A DNA stretch of 64,000 nt from Paenibacillus elgii NBRC 100335 (GTDB taxonomy: Bacteria; Bacillota; Bacilli; Paenibacillales; NBRC-103111): assembly GCF_004000865.1 (NCBI RefSeq), contig NZ_BIMB01000001.1, forward strand, positions 1 through 64,000, given 5' to 3'. Position 1 is the stretch's first letter, and the number at the start of each line of letters is the position of its first letter. The notes beneath the pieces are model-generated. The model saw only the letters and a program-made list of their open reading frames with translations, searched no databases and was not told the DNA's origin. The translations under genes were made by a program, and so were the position numbers. Of the stretch, positions 19,003 through 27,815 are shown piece by piece.

Positions 19003-20313
19003 ATGGAGAAAGCAAAATCGAAAAAGCTGCGGATTACGTTCGAAAGCGATATCGATTATTCGGCTTCAAATGATAAGCAAGCCACTGGCGGCGATAATCC
19101 GAAAGCGGCAGACTCGAAAGGAGTCATTTGGGAGTTTATCGCCATCGCCAGCGTACCGCTTGTCCTGGTGCTCGGAAATTCGATGCTTGTTCCCATTTTG
19201 CCGGATATGCAGGAACGCCTCGGTATTTCCCAATTCCAAAGCAGCTTGGTGATCACATTGTTTTCCGTCACCGCGGGCCTCGTGATCCCGATCGCCGGGT
19301 ACTTGTCCGACCGGTTTTCCCGCAAAGCAATCATGATACCTTCGTTGATCATTTACGGCGGTGCCGGGATCTTGGCGGGCTTCGGCGCCCTTTGGAATTC
19401 GTATACCGTGATCATTATTGCAAGGGCGATTCAAGGGATGGGCGCAGCGGGCACCGCTCCAATTGCGATGGCGCTGGCGGGGGATCTGTACAAAGAAGGG
19501 ATGGAGAGCAAAGCACTGGGGTTGACGGAAGCTTCGAACGGAACCGGAAAAGTGGTCAGCCCGATTCTCGGCTCACTGCTTGCGCTAATCGTCTGGTATG
19601 CCGCTTTTTTCGCTTTTCCGTTCTTCTGCCTGTTATCTTTGCTGGCCGTCATGTTTTTGCTGAAGGAGCCCAAGAAGGAGCAAGCTCCACCCAAGCTCGG
19701 TGAGTACCTGCGGAATATTGGCGCTATTTTGAAGCAAAAAGGGCGCTGGCTCATCACGTCGTTTTTTGCGGGCTCCATGGCTTTGTTCGTCTTGTTCGGC
19801 GTCCTCTTTTATTTATCGGACATTCTGGAGGTAGCCCCTTACCATATCGACGGGGTGATGAAAGGGCTCGTCCTCGCCATTCCGCTCCTCGGCATGGTGG
19901 TCACATCCTATACGACCGGCTCACTCATCAAAAAGAACGGCACTCTGATGCGCTGGCTCATCAATATCGGCCTTGTGCTCATGACCGTGTCGCTCGGTTT
20001 ATGCATTTTGTTCTACAACAAAAGCATTTATGTTTTTATCGGCCTGCTGACTCTGAGCAGTATCGGGACCGGCTTGCTTTTGCCCTGCTTAAACACGATG
20101 ATTACCGGCTCTGTCCAACGGGAGCAGCGGGGGATGATCACGTCGTTATACAGCAGCCTGCGTTTTCTGGGCGTCGCCTTCGGCCCTCCGCTGTTCGGGT
20201 GGATGATGGACAAGTCGCATCAAATCGTGTTCATTACCGTTACGTCTTTGTCGCTTCTGACGTTAATCCTTGCCTTCTTCTTCATTAAGCCGCAAGGGAA
20301 AATCGGAGGGTAA
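19003..20313 (+). CDS. MFS exporter (Bmr/Tet-like, 12 spans)
   Basis: The product is 436 residues from ATG 19003, behind GGAGG with a rather long gap. A hydrophilic cytoplasmic tail of about 42 residues (KKLRITFESDIDYSAS) precedes the first span. MFS motif A appears as GYLSDRFSRKA in loop 2-3. The antiporter-type stretch in span 5 is close to ASNGTGKVVSPILG. The family resembles B. subtilis YmfD-type exporters. The substrate cannot be inferred from the neighbours; it stands alone ahead of a JAMM peptidase. Confidence 0.88.
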   Translation: MEKAKSKKLRITFESDIDYSASNDKQATGGDNPKAADSKGVIWEFIAIASVPLVLVLGNSMLVPILPDMQERLGISQFQSSLVITLFSVTAGLVIPIAGYLSDRFSRKAIMIPSLIIYGGAGILAGFGALWNSYTVIIIARAIQGMGAAGTAPIAMALAGDLYKEGMESKALGLTEASNGTGKVVSPILGSLLALIVWYAAFFAFPFFCLLSLLAVMFLLKEPKKEQAPPKLGEYLRNIGAILKQKGRWLITSFFAGSMALFVLFGVLFYLSDILEVAPYHIDGVMKGLVLAIPLLGMVVTSYTTGSLIKKNGTLMRWLINIGLVLMTVSLGLCILFYNKSIYVFIGLLTLSSIGTGLLLPCLNTMITGSVQREQRGMITSLYSSLRFLGVAFGPPLFGWMMDKSHQIVFITVTSLSLLTLILAFFFIKPQGKIGG

Positions 20314-20369
20314 AAAGAGCGGGAAATGTAGTATAATGGCGCAAAAGACAATGAAAGGCGCCTCTTCCG

Positions 20370-20816
20370 ATGAATCGTTTGCAGATTCGAATTCACCGAC
20401 AAGCATGGTCCGAGATGATCGGCCACTGCCTTGAAGCGATGCCGCGCGAAGCGTGCGGCCTTCTTTTTGGCTATCTGTCTGCGGCAGGCATTCCTGTGGC
20501 CTTAAACTATATGCCGATCGCCAACGCCGCGGCCAATCCGCTGCACAGCTTCGAGCTGCACCCGCAGGAGCTTGTCCGGGCCCTATACGCTGCCAGCGGG
20601 AAGCATGAGCTGATAGGGATCGTTCATTCCCATCCCCGCTCCGCTCCTTATCCGTCGGATCGAGACTTAGCTACCTTATGGCACACGACGCCCAGTCACT
20701 GGATCGTTTCGCTGCGCGATCCGTCTTTGCCCGAGGTCAAAGCCTTCGCCTTTCGGAAAAGGCAGCAGGAGCATTCCAGCCTTGAGGCGATTTCATATGA
20801 CATCGTTATGGAGTGA
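20370..20816 (+). CDS. JAMM/MPN+ metallopeptidase (Mov34 family)
   Basis: The product is 148 residues from ATG 20370; TATAAT lies 30 bases upstream. It carries the complete zinc site of JAMM proteins: the N-terminal Glu in EACGLLFG and the H-S-H-P-x6-S-x2-D motif in GIVHSHPRSAPYPSDRD. Bacterial stand-alone members cleave isopeptide or thiocarboxylate-protein bonds, for example removing cysteine from sulfur-carrier proteins. No ThiS or MoaD-like partner is beside it. It converges on the DnaQ exonuclease gene with seven bases between. Confidence 0.9.
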   Translation: MNRLQIRIHRQAWSEMIGHCLEAMPREACGLLFGYLSAAGIPVALNYMPIANAAANPLHSFELHPQELVRALYAASGKHELIGIVHSHPRSAPYPSDRDLATLWHTTPSHWIVSLRDPSLPEVKAFAFRKRQQEHSSLEAISYDIVME

Positions 20817-20823
20817 CTTGATT

Positions 20824-21558
20824 TTAGTGATGGCTCAAATGCGCATACAAATCCCCTAACGTCTGCACGTCCTTCGACTTGATTTCGCGCATGAGCGCAG
20901 TCCACAAGTGGGCGGTCATTCGCGCATCCTCAAGCGCATGATGGCGCTTCGTCACTTCGATGCCGTACACGTCGAGCAGCGTGTCCAAATCGTATTTTTT
21001 CAGCTTCGGGTGAAGCCATTTGGCAATCATCATCGTATCGAGCAGACGGTGGTTCAAGTTGACTTTGGACGTCCGCCAGAGCGCCGCATTCAAAAAATGC
21101 TTGTCGTGACCGGAACCGTGAGCGACTAGAACCTTCTGCCGGACGAATTCCAAAAAGCCGCGCAGCGCGTGCAGCAAATCCGGCGCAACCGCCGCCATCT
21201 CGTTCGTAATCCCTGTCAGCTTTTCGATCTCCCCAGGAATGCTTCTCTTTGGATGGACCAGGCTGTAGTAGGTGCTCTCTTCCTTGATTTCGGTCCCGGT
21301 GACGGAAACGGCGCCGATCGAAATAATCTCATCCCCGTTATACGGCGAAAAACCGGTCGTTTCCAAGTCGAAAACGACCAGTTCCACTGTGCTTAGAGAA
21401 ATTTCATACAATGAATTTTTGCGCTGTTCCTTCATGATGGAGCGGATGAATGCCATCTGCTGCGCGCTTTGCGCATCGAACATCGACGTGATCGCCGGAG
21501 TGAGTCCGCCCATTTTATACAGCTGCCACATCCGGCCGGCCGGCCGCATATCCTTCAT
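20824..21558 (-). CDS. DnaQ-like 3'-5' exonuclease (DEDDh)
   Basis: The product is 244 residues. Its ATG overlaps the stop of the DUF294 gene (ATGA), so translation is coupled. The exonuclease domain runs from about residue 58 to 235: Exo I VVFDLETTGF, Exo II AHGSGHDKHFLNAAL, and Exo III HHALEDARMTAHLW with the DEDDh histidine. The 57-residue N-terminal helical part is extra compared with minimal DnaQ proteins. The neighbourhood (amt, DUF294) is not a replication operon, so it may act in nucleotide or RNA turnover rather than as a polymerase subunit. Confidence 0.92.
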   Translation of the reverse strand: MKDMRPAGRMWQLYKMGGLTPAITSMFDAQSAQQMAFIRSIMKEQRKNSLYEISLSTVELVVFDLETTGFSPYNGDEIISIGAVSVTGTEIKEESTYYSLVHPKRSIPGEIEKLTGITNEMAAVAPDLLHALRGFLEFVRQKVLVAHGSGHDKHFLNAALWRTSKVNLNHRLLDTMMIAKWLHPKLKKYDLDTLLDVYGIEVTKRHHALEDARMTAHLWTALMREIKSKDVQTLGDLYAHLSHH

Positions 21559-22649
21559 AAGCGATCACCTAACCTTTTGACTATCTCCTTAGGAATGGTC
21601 CTCTTGACGTACTTCTGCAAGTCCGTACCAATGCGAAGGCATTGCTTCAGCTCCGTTACCCGTTCTTTCGTCAACTGGTCTGCGGTCAGCTTGCCGCGGG
21701 TCACATACCGGCCTTCCTCGAGCTGATAAGGAGTCATCGACCTCAGCTTCAATGCCAACGTCAGGGCCTCCAGCCAATCCTGACCGATCTCTTCCGGAAC
21801 GTGTCCGCCTGCGATCAATGCCTGTATCCGCTCCTCGGTCGACGAACGGCGGATCCCCGCTTCCACCGCCAGCAAGCGGATTCCGTTAACAATCGGGATG
21901 TAGGCGCCGTACTTCACATCGACTCCGCCGGCATCTTCGCCGTACCGCTCCTTGATCAGCTGTCCGAACAGGCCGATCGATACTTTATGGTGCAGCGTAT
22001 TGCGCAGCATGTGCTCCAGCATGGCGGGTTGGGCTGCGGTATACCGGTAGATTTCCTCGATAAGTGCGCAGCCAAACATTTCATCCCCGTACACCGAACG
22101 CGCATCGACCGTAATTAGCAAATATCTCACATGCTCCCAGTCCGGCTCCCGCATCCACTCGTTTACCATCCGACGGTAATCTTCCAGCGGCTTGCGCCAT
22201 TGCTCGTTGGTGCAGATAACTTGCCCGTGGCAGGGCGGGTAGCCAACCGCTTCCAAGCCTTCCGTAATACGGGCAGCCAATTCGGTGAAATAACGATCCG
22301 CCTCCAGACGCTGCTCTGCCGATGAAGGGTCCGCGTAGATCAAGCCGTTGTCTTGATCACTCCACAACGTCTGCTCTCCTCGTCCTCCGCTGCCGAACAG
22401 CAAGAATGCATAAGGAAGCGGTGCGGCTTCTCCCCATTCTTCCTTCAGTCGCTCCTCGGACAGCACAATGACTCGGCGGATTAACGCATCGTGGTATTCG
22501 TTGACCTCCCGGCTCCATTCCAGCGCTTCGGCAAAAAGGAGACGCCGCCCGAACTCCTCGTTAACTTGATCCCGAAGCGCCCTCAGCTTCTGCAAGCTCC
22601 GGACCCGGGACGTTTCCCGTTGAAACCTTTCAAGTGCGAGACGGTCCAT
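21555..22649 (-). CDS. DUF294 nucleotidyltransferase-like protein (GlnD-type fold)
   Basis: The product is 364 residues. The nucleotidyltransferase core shows GSGGRGE at 86-92 and SDQD at 97-100, the same G-S-x3-R-x-E plus S-D-x-D pattern that binds metal and nucleotide in GlnD. The C-terminal half is the DUF294_C helical domain. No HD or ACT domain follows, so it is not a full GlnD, and no CBS domain precedes it as in many DUF294 proteins. It lies 27 bases after amt and overlaps the exonuclease gene. A role in modifying a nitrogen-signalling partner is suggested by the position but unproven. Confidence 0.88.
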   Translation of the reverse strand: MDRLALERFQRETSRVRSLQKLRALRDQVNEEFGRRLLFAEALEWSREVNEYHDALIRRVIVLSEERLKEEWGEAAPLPYAFLLFGSGGRGEQTLWSDQDNGLIYADPSSAEQRLEADRYFTELAARITEGLEAVGYPPCHGQVICTNEQWRKPLEDYRRMVNEWMREPDWEHVRYLLITVDARSVYGDEMFGCALIEEIYRYTAAQPAMLEHMLRNTLHHKVSIGLFGQLIKERYGEDAGGVDVKYGAYIPIVNGIRLLAVEAGIRRSSTEERIQALIAGGHVPEEIGQDWLEALTLALKLRSMTPYQLEEGRYVTRGKLTADQLTKERVTELKQCLRIGTDLQKYVKRTIPKEIVKRLGDRL

Positions 22650-22676
22650 GACGACATCCCCTTCTGCTTGTTCGCT

Positions 22677-24071
22677 CTATACCGTGGTAGCTGCGCCGCC
22701 ATGCGCCGCTTTCTTCATTTGCTCCGGATATCCGTACGTCCCGTGCTCGGACAAATCCAGACCAACGAGTTCTTCTTCTTCCGTCACCCGAAGGCCGATC
22801 GTCACTTTGATCAAGTACAAAATAACGAAGGACAGCATCAGGACGAACAGGAAGGCGCCAAAAATGCCAAGCGCTTGCACGCCAAGCTGCTCCAAACCGC
22901 CGCCGTAGAACAGACCTGCTTTCCCGACGCCTACTTTCGCCGCCAGCTCGGGTGTTGCGAAAAGTCCGGTCGACAGCGTTCCCCAAATGCCCGCAATCCC
23001 ATGAACGGAGAAGGCGTAGATCGGGTCGTCGACGCCCGCTTTTTCAAACCATTGTGCCGTGAAGAAGGTCAAGACGCCGGAGACCGCCCCGATAATGACA
23101 GCGTCGCGCGGTGCAACGAAGGCGCAGGCCGCGGTAATAGCCACTAGAGCGGCCAACACGCCGTTCAGCATACTAGGTATATCAGCCTTGCCAAAATACA
23201 TCCAGGACACGATCATAGCCGCTACCGCGCCTGCCGCAGCCGCAAGATTCGTCGTTAAGGCGATGTAACCGAAGAAGCCGTCGTTCATCGCGCTCAGCGT
23301 CGAGCCTGGATTGAAGCCAAACCAGCCGATCCATAGAATGATCACGCCGAGAACTGAAAGAACTTGGTTGTGCCCGGGAATCAGATTTGGCGTTTTATCT
23401 TTATTATACTTGCCGATCCGCGGCTTAAGCAGCAGCGTAGCGACAAGCGCAGCCGTTGCGCCTTGCAAGTGAACGACCGTGGAGCCCGCAAAATCCTGCA
23501 TTCCGATTTGCGCGAGCCAACCGCCGCCCCATACCCAGTGAGCTACGATCGGATAGATGACTACTGTGAACAGCGTGCCGAAAATGAAGTAGACGGCCAG
23601 CTTGCCGCGCTCGGCAAAGCCGCCCCACGCAATCGCAAGCGATACGCCGGCAAACGCCAGCTGGAACAGAAATTTGATGGCGATCGGTACGTCCGACGCG
23701 GATAGCGAACCAAAGGCCGCTTTGGCTTGCTCCTCCGTCCCGTCTACGAAGAATCCGGTCGTCCCGAAGAAGCTGTTGCCGTCTCCGAAAGCTAAGCCGA
23801 AGCCGACGGCCCAGAAGGCGATTGCACACAGGCCGAAAGTCAATACGGTCTTGCCTGCGACGTGGCCGGCGTTTTTCATCCGGGTGGAACCCGCTTCCAG
23901 CAGCGCAAAGCCCGCTTGCATGAAGATGACCAGAATCGCTGCAAGCATGACCCACACCGCGTCGATTGCGCCTTGGAGCTGAGCGGGTGTCGCTTCGTCG
24001 GCAGCGAATGCGAGGCTTGAAGGCAACAAAGCTAACATAATTACCGCGGATAAGAATAACCTTCTAAACAA
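22677..24071 (-). CDS. amt: ammonium transporter
   Basis: The product is about 464 residues. TTG 24071 is preferred because AAGGA lies ten bases upstream; GTG 24080 is nearly on top of that site. A signal-like first segment ends near AFA-ADEATPAQ, followed by 11 spans. Typical Amt stretches are FALLEAGSTRMKNAGHVAGKT, GGGWLAQIGMQDFAGSTVVHLQGATAAL with the first pore histidine, and VHGIAGIWGTLSTGLFA with another conserved histidine. It moves ammonium across the membrane. In most Firmicutes glnK follows amt; here the next gene is the DUF294 nucleotidyltransferase and no PII gene is present in the window. Confidence 0.94.
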   Translation of the reverse strand: MFRRLFLSAVIMLALLPSSLAFAADEATPAQLQGAIDAVWVMLAAILVIFMQAGFALLEAGSTRMKNAGHVAGKTVLTFGLCAIAFWAVGFGLAFGDGNSFFGTTGFFVDGTEEQAKAAFGSLSASDVPIAIKFLFQLAFAGVSLAIAWGGFAERGKLAVYFIFGTLFTVVIYPIVAHWVWGGGWLAQIGMQDFAGSTVVHLQGATAALVATLLLKPRIGKYNKDKTPNLIPGHNQVLSVLGVIILWIGWFGFNPGSTLSAMNDGFFGYIALTTNLAAAAGAVAAMIVSWMYFGKADIPSMLNGVLAALVAITAACAFVAPRDAVIIGAVSGVLTFFTAQWFEKAGVDDPIYAFSVHGIAGIWGTLSTGLFATPELAAKVGVGKAGLFYGGGLEQLGVQALGIFGAFLFVLMLSFVILYLIKVTIGLRVTEEEELVGLDLSEHGTYGYPEQMKKAAHGGAATTV

Positions 24072-24130
24072 AACGACCACTTCCTTCTTTGATGTTAGTT
24101 TTTATAACTCATTCTGAAATTTATATTGTC

Positions 24131-24159
24131 ATTATATCCACCAGTCACTATTTTGACAA
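24131..24159 (-). promoter_or_regulatory. sigma-A type promoter of amt
   Basis: On the minus strand TTGTCA (24154-24159), a 17-base spacer and TATAAT (24131-24136) lie about 60 bases before amt. I found no full TnrA/GlnR box nearby. Confidence 0.6.
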
Positions 24160-24345
24160 TAGATTTTCGTTAGAAAACCATGAATTACGAAATATAATCT
24201 AACATTATCCATGTATAATTCGTTTTTTCAATCTTTTTCCGTTGATATCCATATTATTTGCGTTATATAAAATAACGCGCATATTCAAACTGCGATATGC
24301 TTCAGGCAATCAAAGCGACTTTCCCTCCAGGTAAAAGTGTAACGT
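24160..24345. other. AT-rich intergenic region, nothing assigned
   Basis: This stretch between the amt and MerR promoters is markedly AT-rich and holds no credible reading frame. Short half-sites such as TGTTA are present but none completes a recognised operator. Confidence 0.5.
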
Positions 24346-24375
24346 TTGACTGTATGGTTTGGATTCAGGTATCAT
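24346..24375 (+). promoter_or_regulatory. promoter of the MerR regulator gene
   Basis: TTGACT (24346-24351), an 18-base spacer and TATCAT (24370-24375) lie 58 bases before the gene. The spacer is longer than the optimum of 17, as is common for MerR-controlled promoters. Confidence 0.45.
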
Positions 24376-24433
24376 GAATACAAGAGCACCTATTCCAGTA
24401 TCTATATAAAACGAGGTGACATGAGATGGGGAG

Positions 24434-24865
24434 ATGAAGCTTTACAAAATCGGCGAGTTGGCGCGCTTATCGGAGGTCAGCCCCAGAACGATCGACTACT
24501 ATACAAAGCTCGGGCTGATTCAACCGGAGAAAAGATCAGACACGAATTATCGTTACTACAGCGATGAAACCTTAGCGCGTCTAAAACGTATTGAAAGTAT
24601 GAAGAGGGAGAAGTATACCTTAGAGGAAATCAAGGCTAGCCTGTTGCAATGGAACAAGGTGAGCCGAGATGAAATAGTGACAGATAAACTGACATCATTG
24701 CAATTGTTACTTAAGCAGCTTGAGAAGGAAGCGAAGGAAGTCGGACCGATGCTTGAGAAGCTGAAGCCGTCGCAATTGAAGAACCTGAACAAAATTCTCA
24801 CGCAGCCCACCGCTGCATGCATCGAGGCTTTATTGTTGCTGTTAGGTAAAGGCCCTCTTTCCTAA
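24434..24865 (+). CDS. MerR-family transcriptional regulator
   Basis: The product is 143 residues from ATG 24434. The N-terminal winged helix-turn-helix is canonical (MKLYKIGELARLSEVSPRTIDYYTKLGL, then YRYYSDETLARLKRIESMKREKYTLEEI), followed by a long dimerisation helix at about 80-125. The C-terminal part (NLNKILTQPTAACIEALLLLLGKG) has one cysteine and no obvious metal-binding pair, so the signal is unlikely to be a classic thiophilic metal. It may regulate itself or the YugP-type protease gene that follows 34 bases later. Confidence 0.9.
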   Translation: MKLYKIGELARLSEVSPRTIDYYTKLGLIQPEKRSDTNYRYYSDETLARLKRIESMKREKYTLEEIKASLLQWNKVSRDEIVTDKLTSLQLLLKQLEKEAKEVGPMLEKLKPSQLKNLNKILTQPTAACIEALLLLLGKGPLS

Positions 24866-24899
24866 TCGAAACGATATTTACAAACGGAGGAATGGATCG

Positions 24900-25583
24900 A
24901 TGTTTTTTCACCCTATGGATTTCCTAATTATCATTGCGTTCATACTCTCCATTTGGGCGCAATTCCGGGTCAAAGGAACATTTAACAAATGGTCCGATGT
25001 GCCCGTGCAATCCGGTATGACGGGATACGAAGCGGCCCGCCGCATGCTGGACTCCAACGGATTGTATGACGTTCCGGTCGAGCCGATTCCCGGCGCGCTG
25101 ACGGATCACTACGACCCGATTGCCCGCACCGTACGGTTGTCGGAGCCGGTTTATTACGAGAGCACCATCTCGGCCGTATCGGTCGCTTGCCACGAGGTCG
25201 GACACGCCATTCAGCATAAAGTAAATTACCCGATGCTCGTCGCCCGCCACCGGATGTTCCCGGTCGTAAACTTCGCTTCCGGCATCGCGCCGCTGCTCTT
25301 GATCGCAGGCTTTTTGTTCCATTGGACCGGATTGCTTGGCCTGGGGATTATATTCTTCTCCGCCGCCGTCGCTTTCCAGCTTGTGACCTTGCCGGTAGAG
25401 TTTAACGCCAGCAACCGGGCCCGCGACTTGATGGTTGCCGAAGGCTATATCACCAACGATGAAGAACGTGGCGTAGCCAAAGTACTAAACGCTGCTGCGC
25501 TTACTTATGTAGCTGCTGCCTTGATCTCGCTGCTCGAGCTGATTAAGTATATTATGATCTTCACCAACCGCAGCGACGACTAA
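24900..25583 (+). CDS. YugP-type zinc metallopeptidase, membrane-bound
   Basis: The product is 227 residues from ATG 24900, behind ACGGAGGAATGG. The zinc motif HEVGHAIQH lies near residue 100 in SVACHEVGHAIQHKVNYP. Spans occur at the N terminus (residues 5-20), at 125-165 and near the C terminus (LTYVAAALISLLELIKYIMIF). This is the conserved Firmicute neutral zinc metallopeptidase family. Its substrates are not well defined. It is probably co-transcribed with the MerR gene and ends at a strong terminator. Confidence 0.92.
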   Translation: MFFHPMDFLIIIAFILSIWAQFRVKGTFNKWSDVPVQSGMTGYEAARRMLDSNGLYDVPVEPIPGALTDHYDPIARTVRLSEPVYYESTISAVSVACHEVGHAIQHKVNYPMLVARHRMFPVVNFASGIAPLLLIAGFLFHWTGLLGLGIIFFSAAVAFQLVTLPVEFNASNRARDLMVAEGYITNDEERGVAKVLNAAALTYVAAALISLLELIKYIMIFTNRSDD

Positions 25584-25609
25584 CCTTGCTGCTCGCTGCG
25601 CTGAACGTT

Positions 25610-25657
25610 AAAGCCGCCGGACCCGCTCCTTCCTGGAGTGATCTGGCGGCTTTTTTT
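25610..25657 (+). terminator. intrinsic terminator
   Basis: AAAGCCGCC pairs with GGCGGCTTT across a GC-rich arm and is followed by TTTTTTT. It closes the YugP-type gene and faces the convergent SgrR-type gene. Confidence 0.75.
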
Positions 25658-25666
25658 CATGCGATC

Positions 25667-27493
25667 TTATCGCTCCTGCTGCAAGGCGTCTATTGTCGGT
25701 TCGAACCACAGATCCCGGAACCGGACCCAACCGAGCGAGTTCAAGCAAACGTTTCTTAACGAAGGATGGAATACGGTGCGCTGCGTATGATGGAACAGAA
25801 ACAATACATAAGCCTGATCGGTTACAAGCTGCCTCAGCCGATTCAAATACGTGCCGCGCGTGACGGGAGATCCTTCTTGGTACAGCCGCTCGATGATGAA
25901 ATCGGTCTGCTGCTTCAGCTCGTCTCCCAGATGCATCCGAACGACACAGTTGTCTGCGAGAAACAGCTCGATAACCGCCAGCTCTACATCATGATCCAAG
26001 ACGTTGCGGTTAAAGGTGAAATGCGAGCTGCGCACCATTTCCTCCCGTTCCGCCGTTCCCCAGTTCACTTCGTTCAGCTTTACCTTTATGCCAATCTCGC
26101 CAAGCTGGATCTGCAATTTCTCCGCGGACCCCTTGTGATGGGGAGCATGCACAAGCAGCATCTCTTCCCCGTCATACCCACTCTCCGCCAGCAGCCGTTT
26201 GGCCAGTATCGGATCATACTGCTCATCTGTATCGCTAGGCTCTCGAGATTCCTCGTAAAACCACTTGGCGAACGTCACATCTCCAGGTGCGCCAGAGGGC
26301 ACCAGAAGCTTGCGGTCGACGCCATGGACGACAGCTCTTCGAAAAGCCAGCTTCTGCTGCGGTCCAGGCAAGTTTAAATTAAACGTGAAAAAGCTGCAAT
26401 CCCGTCCGATCGTCTGTATCGCCTGCCAGTCTTTAGGCAGCTCTTCAGCCGTGTCGCATTGGTGCCGCATCATATAATTCGGCGGTTGAAGATGACTCGC
26501 TTTGCGCATCAACTCGGGTGTATACCAAATTTCAATCCGGTCCAGATGCGCCCGCCGATCGAAATAACGCGGGAACGCTTCCAACACCAGCATATTGTCG
26601 TCATTTTGGACCACACGGAAAGGTCCGGTCCCGACCGGCATCCGGCGGAAAGCTTCTCCGAGCTCCGTCACCGCATCCTGCGGAACGATCGAAGCCCGGT
26701 CGTAGCTCAAATGATGCAGGAACAGCGGATTAGCCCGCCTCAAATGGATACGTATGGCGTAGCTGCCGATCGTCTCGATGTGCTCCACATCCGCAAACAG
26801 CCATCGAAACGGCGAGCACAATTCTTTGCAGTTATGACGTTCAATTGAATACTTGACGTCCTCCGAGGTCATTTCTCTCCCGTGATGAAAAAATACCCCT
26901 TTGCGCAAATAAAACGTCCATTCCTTGCCATTGTTCCCGCTGGTCCAGTAGTGCGCAAGCCCGCCTTCGATTTTGCCGGTCTTCGTGTTCATTCGGATGA
27001 GCACGTCAAAAATTTGCTGTACCATATGACATTCTACGACAAAGGTGATGAGCGCCGGGTCCAGGCAAGCAATCCGCTTGGAATAGGGCAGCCGCAGCGT
27101 ATCCGTCAGCGTATCGTTCTTCACCTCGGGCCGATAGCCGAAATGAGAATCCAGCCAATAAACGAACTGGTCCTTGAGCGCAGGCAATGCGGAATGCTCT
27201 TCCAAATAAGCGAACGCTTGCTGAATGTCACCTTTCTTCACTAACGCTTGAGCAGCTTCCAGCGCAATCGTTTCGCTTTTGGCCAAAAATATGATTTTTG
27301 AGCGATGCCCCCGCCCGCGGCCCGGAGTCCAGTGAATCCAACCGGCTTCTTCCATCCGTTTCAAAACCAAGTTGACGTTGCGGGCCGTACATTGAAAAAT
27401 ATCCGTCAGCTCCGTCAGCGTAATCTCAATCTCCGCCTGTTCCTTAACCTCCGCATATTTCTTGCGCAGGCGCAAATAGTAGAAATCGATCAT
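25667..27493 (-). CDS. SgrR-type regulator: winged helix plus solute-binding domain
   Basis: The product is 608 residues from ATG 27493, with GAGGAGGCG ahead. Residues 1-115 are the SgrR N-terminal DNA-binding domain (LTELTDIFQCTARNVNLVLKRMEEAGWIHWTPGRGRG). Residues 150-600 resemble family 5 extracellular solute-binding proteins (RKGVFFHHGREMTSEDVKYSIER, PVGTGPFRV), without a signal peptide, so it acts as a cytoplasmic ligand sensor. In enterobacteria SgrR senses sugar-phosphate stress; the Firmicute ligand is unknown. It is divergent from a 47-residue gene at 27645, which could be its target. Confidence 0.9.
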   Translation of the reverse strand: MIDFYYLRLRKKYAEVKEQAEIEITLTELTDIFQCTARNVNLVLKRMEEAGWIHWTPGRGRGHRSKIIFLAKSETIALEAAQALVKKGDIQQAFAYLEEHSALPALKDQFVYWLDSHFGYRPEVKNDTLTDTLRLPYSKRIACLDPALITFVVECHMVQQIFDVLIRMNTKTGKIEGGLAHYWTSGNNGKEWTFYLRKGVFFHHGREMTSEDVKYSIERHNCKELCSPFRWLFADVEHIETIGSYAIRIHLRRANPLFLHHLSYDRASIVPQDAVTELGEAFRRMPVGTGPFRVVQNDDNMLVLEAFPRYFDRRAHLDRIEIWYTPELMRKASHLQPPNYMMRHQCDTAEELPKDWQAIQTIGRDCSFFTFNLNLPGPQQKLAFRRAVVHGVDRKLLVPSGAPGDVTFAKWFYEESREPSDTDEQYDPILAKRLLAESGYDGEEMLLVHAPHHKGSAEKLQIQLGEIGIKVKLNEVNWGTAEREEMVRSSHFTFNRNVLDHDVELAVIELFLADNCVVRMHLGDELKQQTDFIIERLYQEGSPVTRGTYLNRLRQLVTDQAYVLFLFHHTQRTVFHPSLRNVCLNSLGWVRFRDLWFEPTIDALQQER

Positions 27494-27644
27494 TCTGAAA
27501 ACGCCTCCTCGCCGGTCCATGCGTCCATAAAAGATGAAAGAAATAAACTATATGCTACACTTTTTATTCATCTTTCGCAAGGTATAATGAAACCAGAAGC
27601 CGCAAGCAAGCGAAAATAAAGGCTTCCTCAGGAGGAGAGACACC

Positions 27645-27788
27645 ATGTTAAACCCGTTCGATCTTGAAATGCAAATGCTGGAGCAAGCGAAAGAAACCGA
27701 AAAAAAAGCAAGCGGCTCCCGGTTTCCCCGTGTGCCGCTTATGGACTGGCTGGTTGGCGTCACCGCCGTCAGCGCGATATTTGTTTAA
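27645..27788 (+). CDS. small protein, 47 residues, hydrophobic C terminus
   Basis: ATG 27645 follows a strong GGAGGAGAG. The product opens with LNPFDLEMQMLEQAKETEKK, a charged helix, then PRVPLMDWLVGVTAVSAIFV, a short hydrophobic tail. I do not recognise a family. A TATAAT box at about 27582 fits a promoter pointing to it. The strong ribosome binding site and the position opposite the SgrR-type regulator support it as real. SgrR in E. coli controls a short peptide (SgrT), but there is no sequence basis here for calling it SgrT. Confidence 0.55.
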   Translation: MLNPFDLEMQMLEQAKETEKKASGSRFPRVPLMDWLVGVTAVSAIFV

Positions 27789-27815
27789 CCCCGAGGCTGT
27801 CAATGAAGACGCATA

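Noticed and set aside
24072-24200. TnrA/GlnR box at amt
   Set aside because: Only half-sites were found; none fits TGTNAN7TNACA on both sides.
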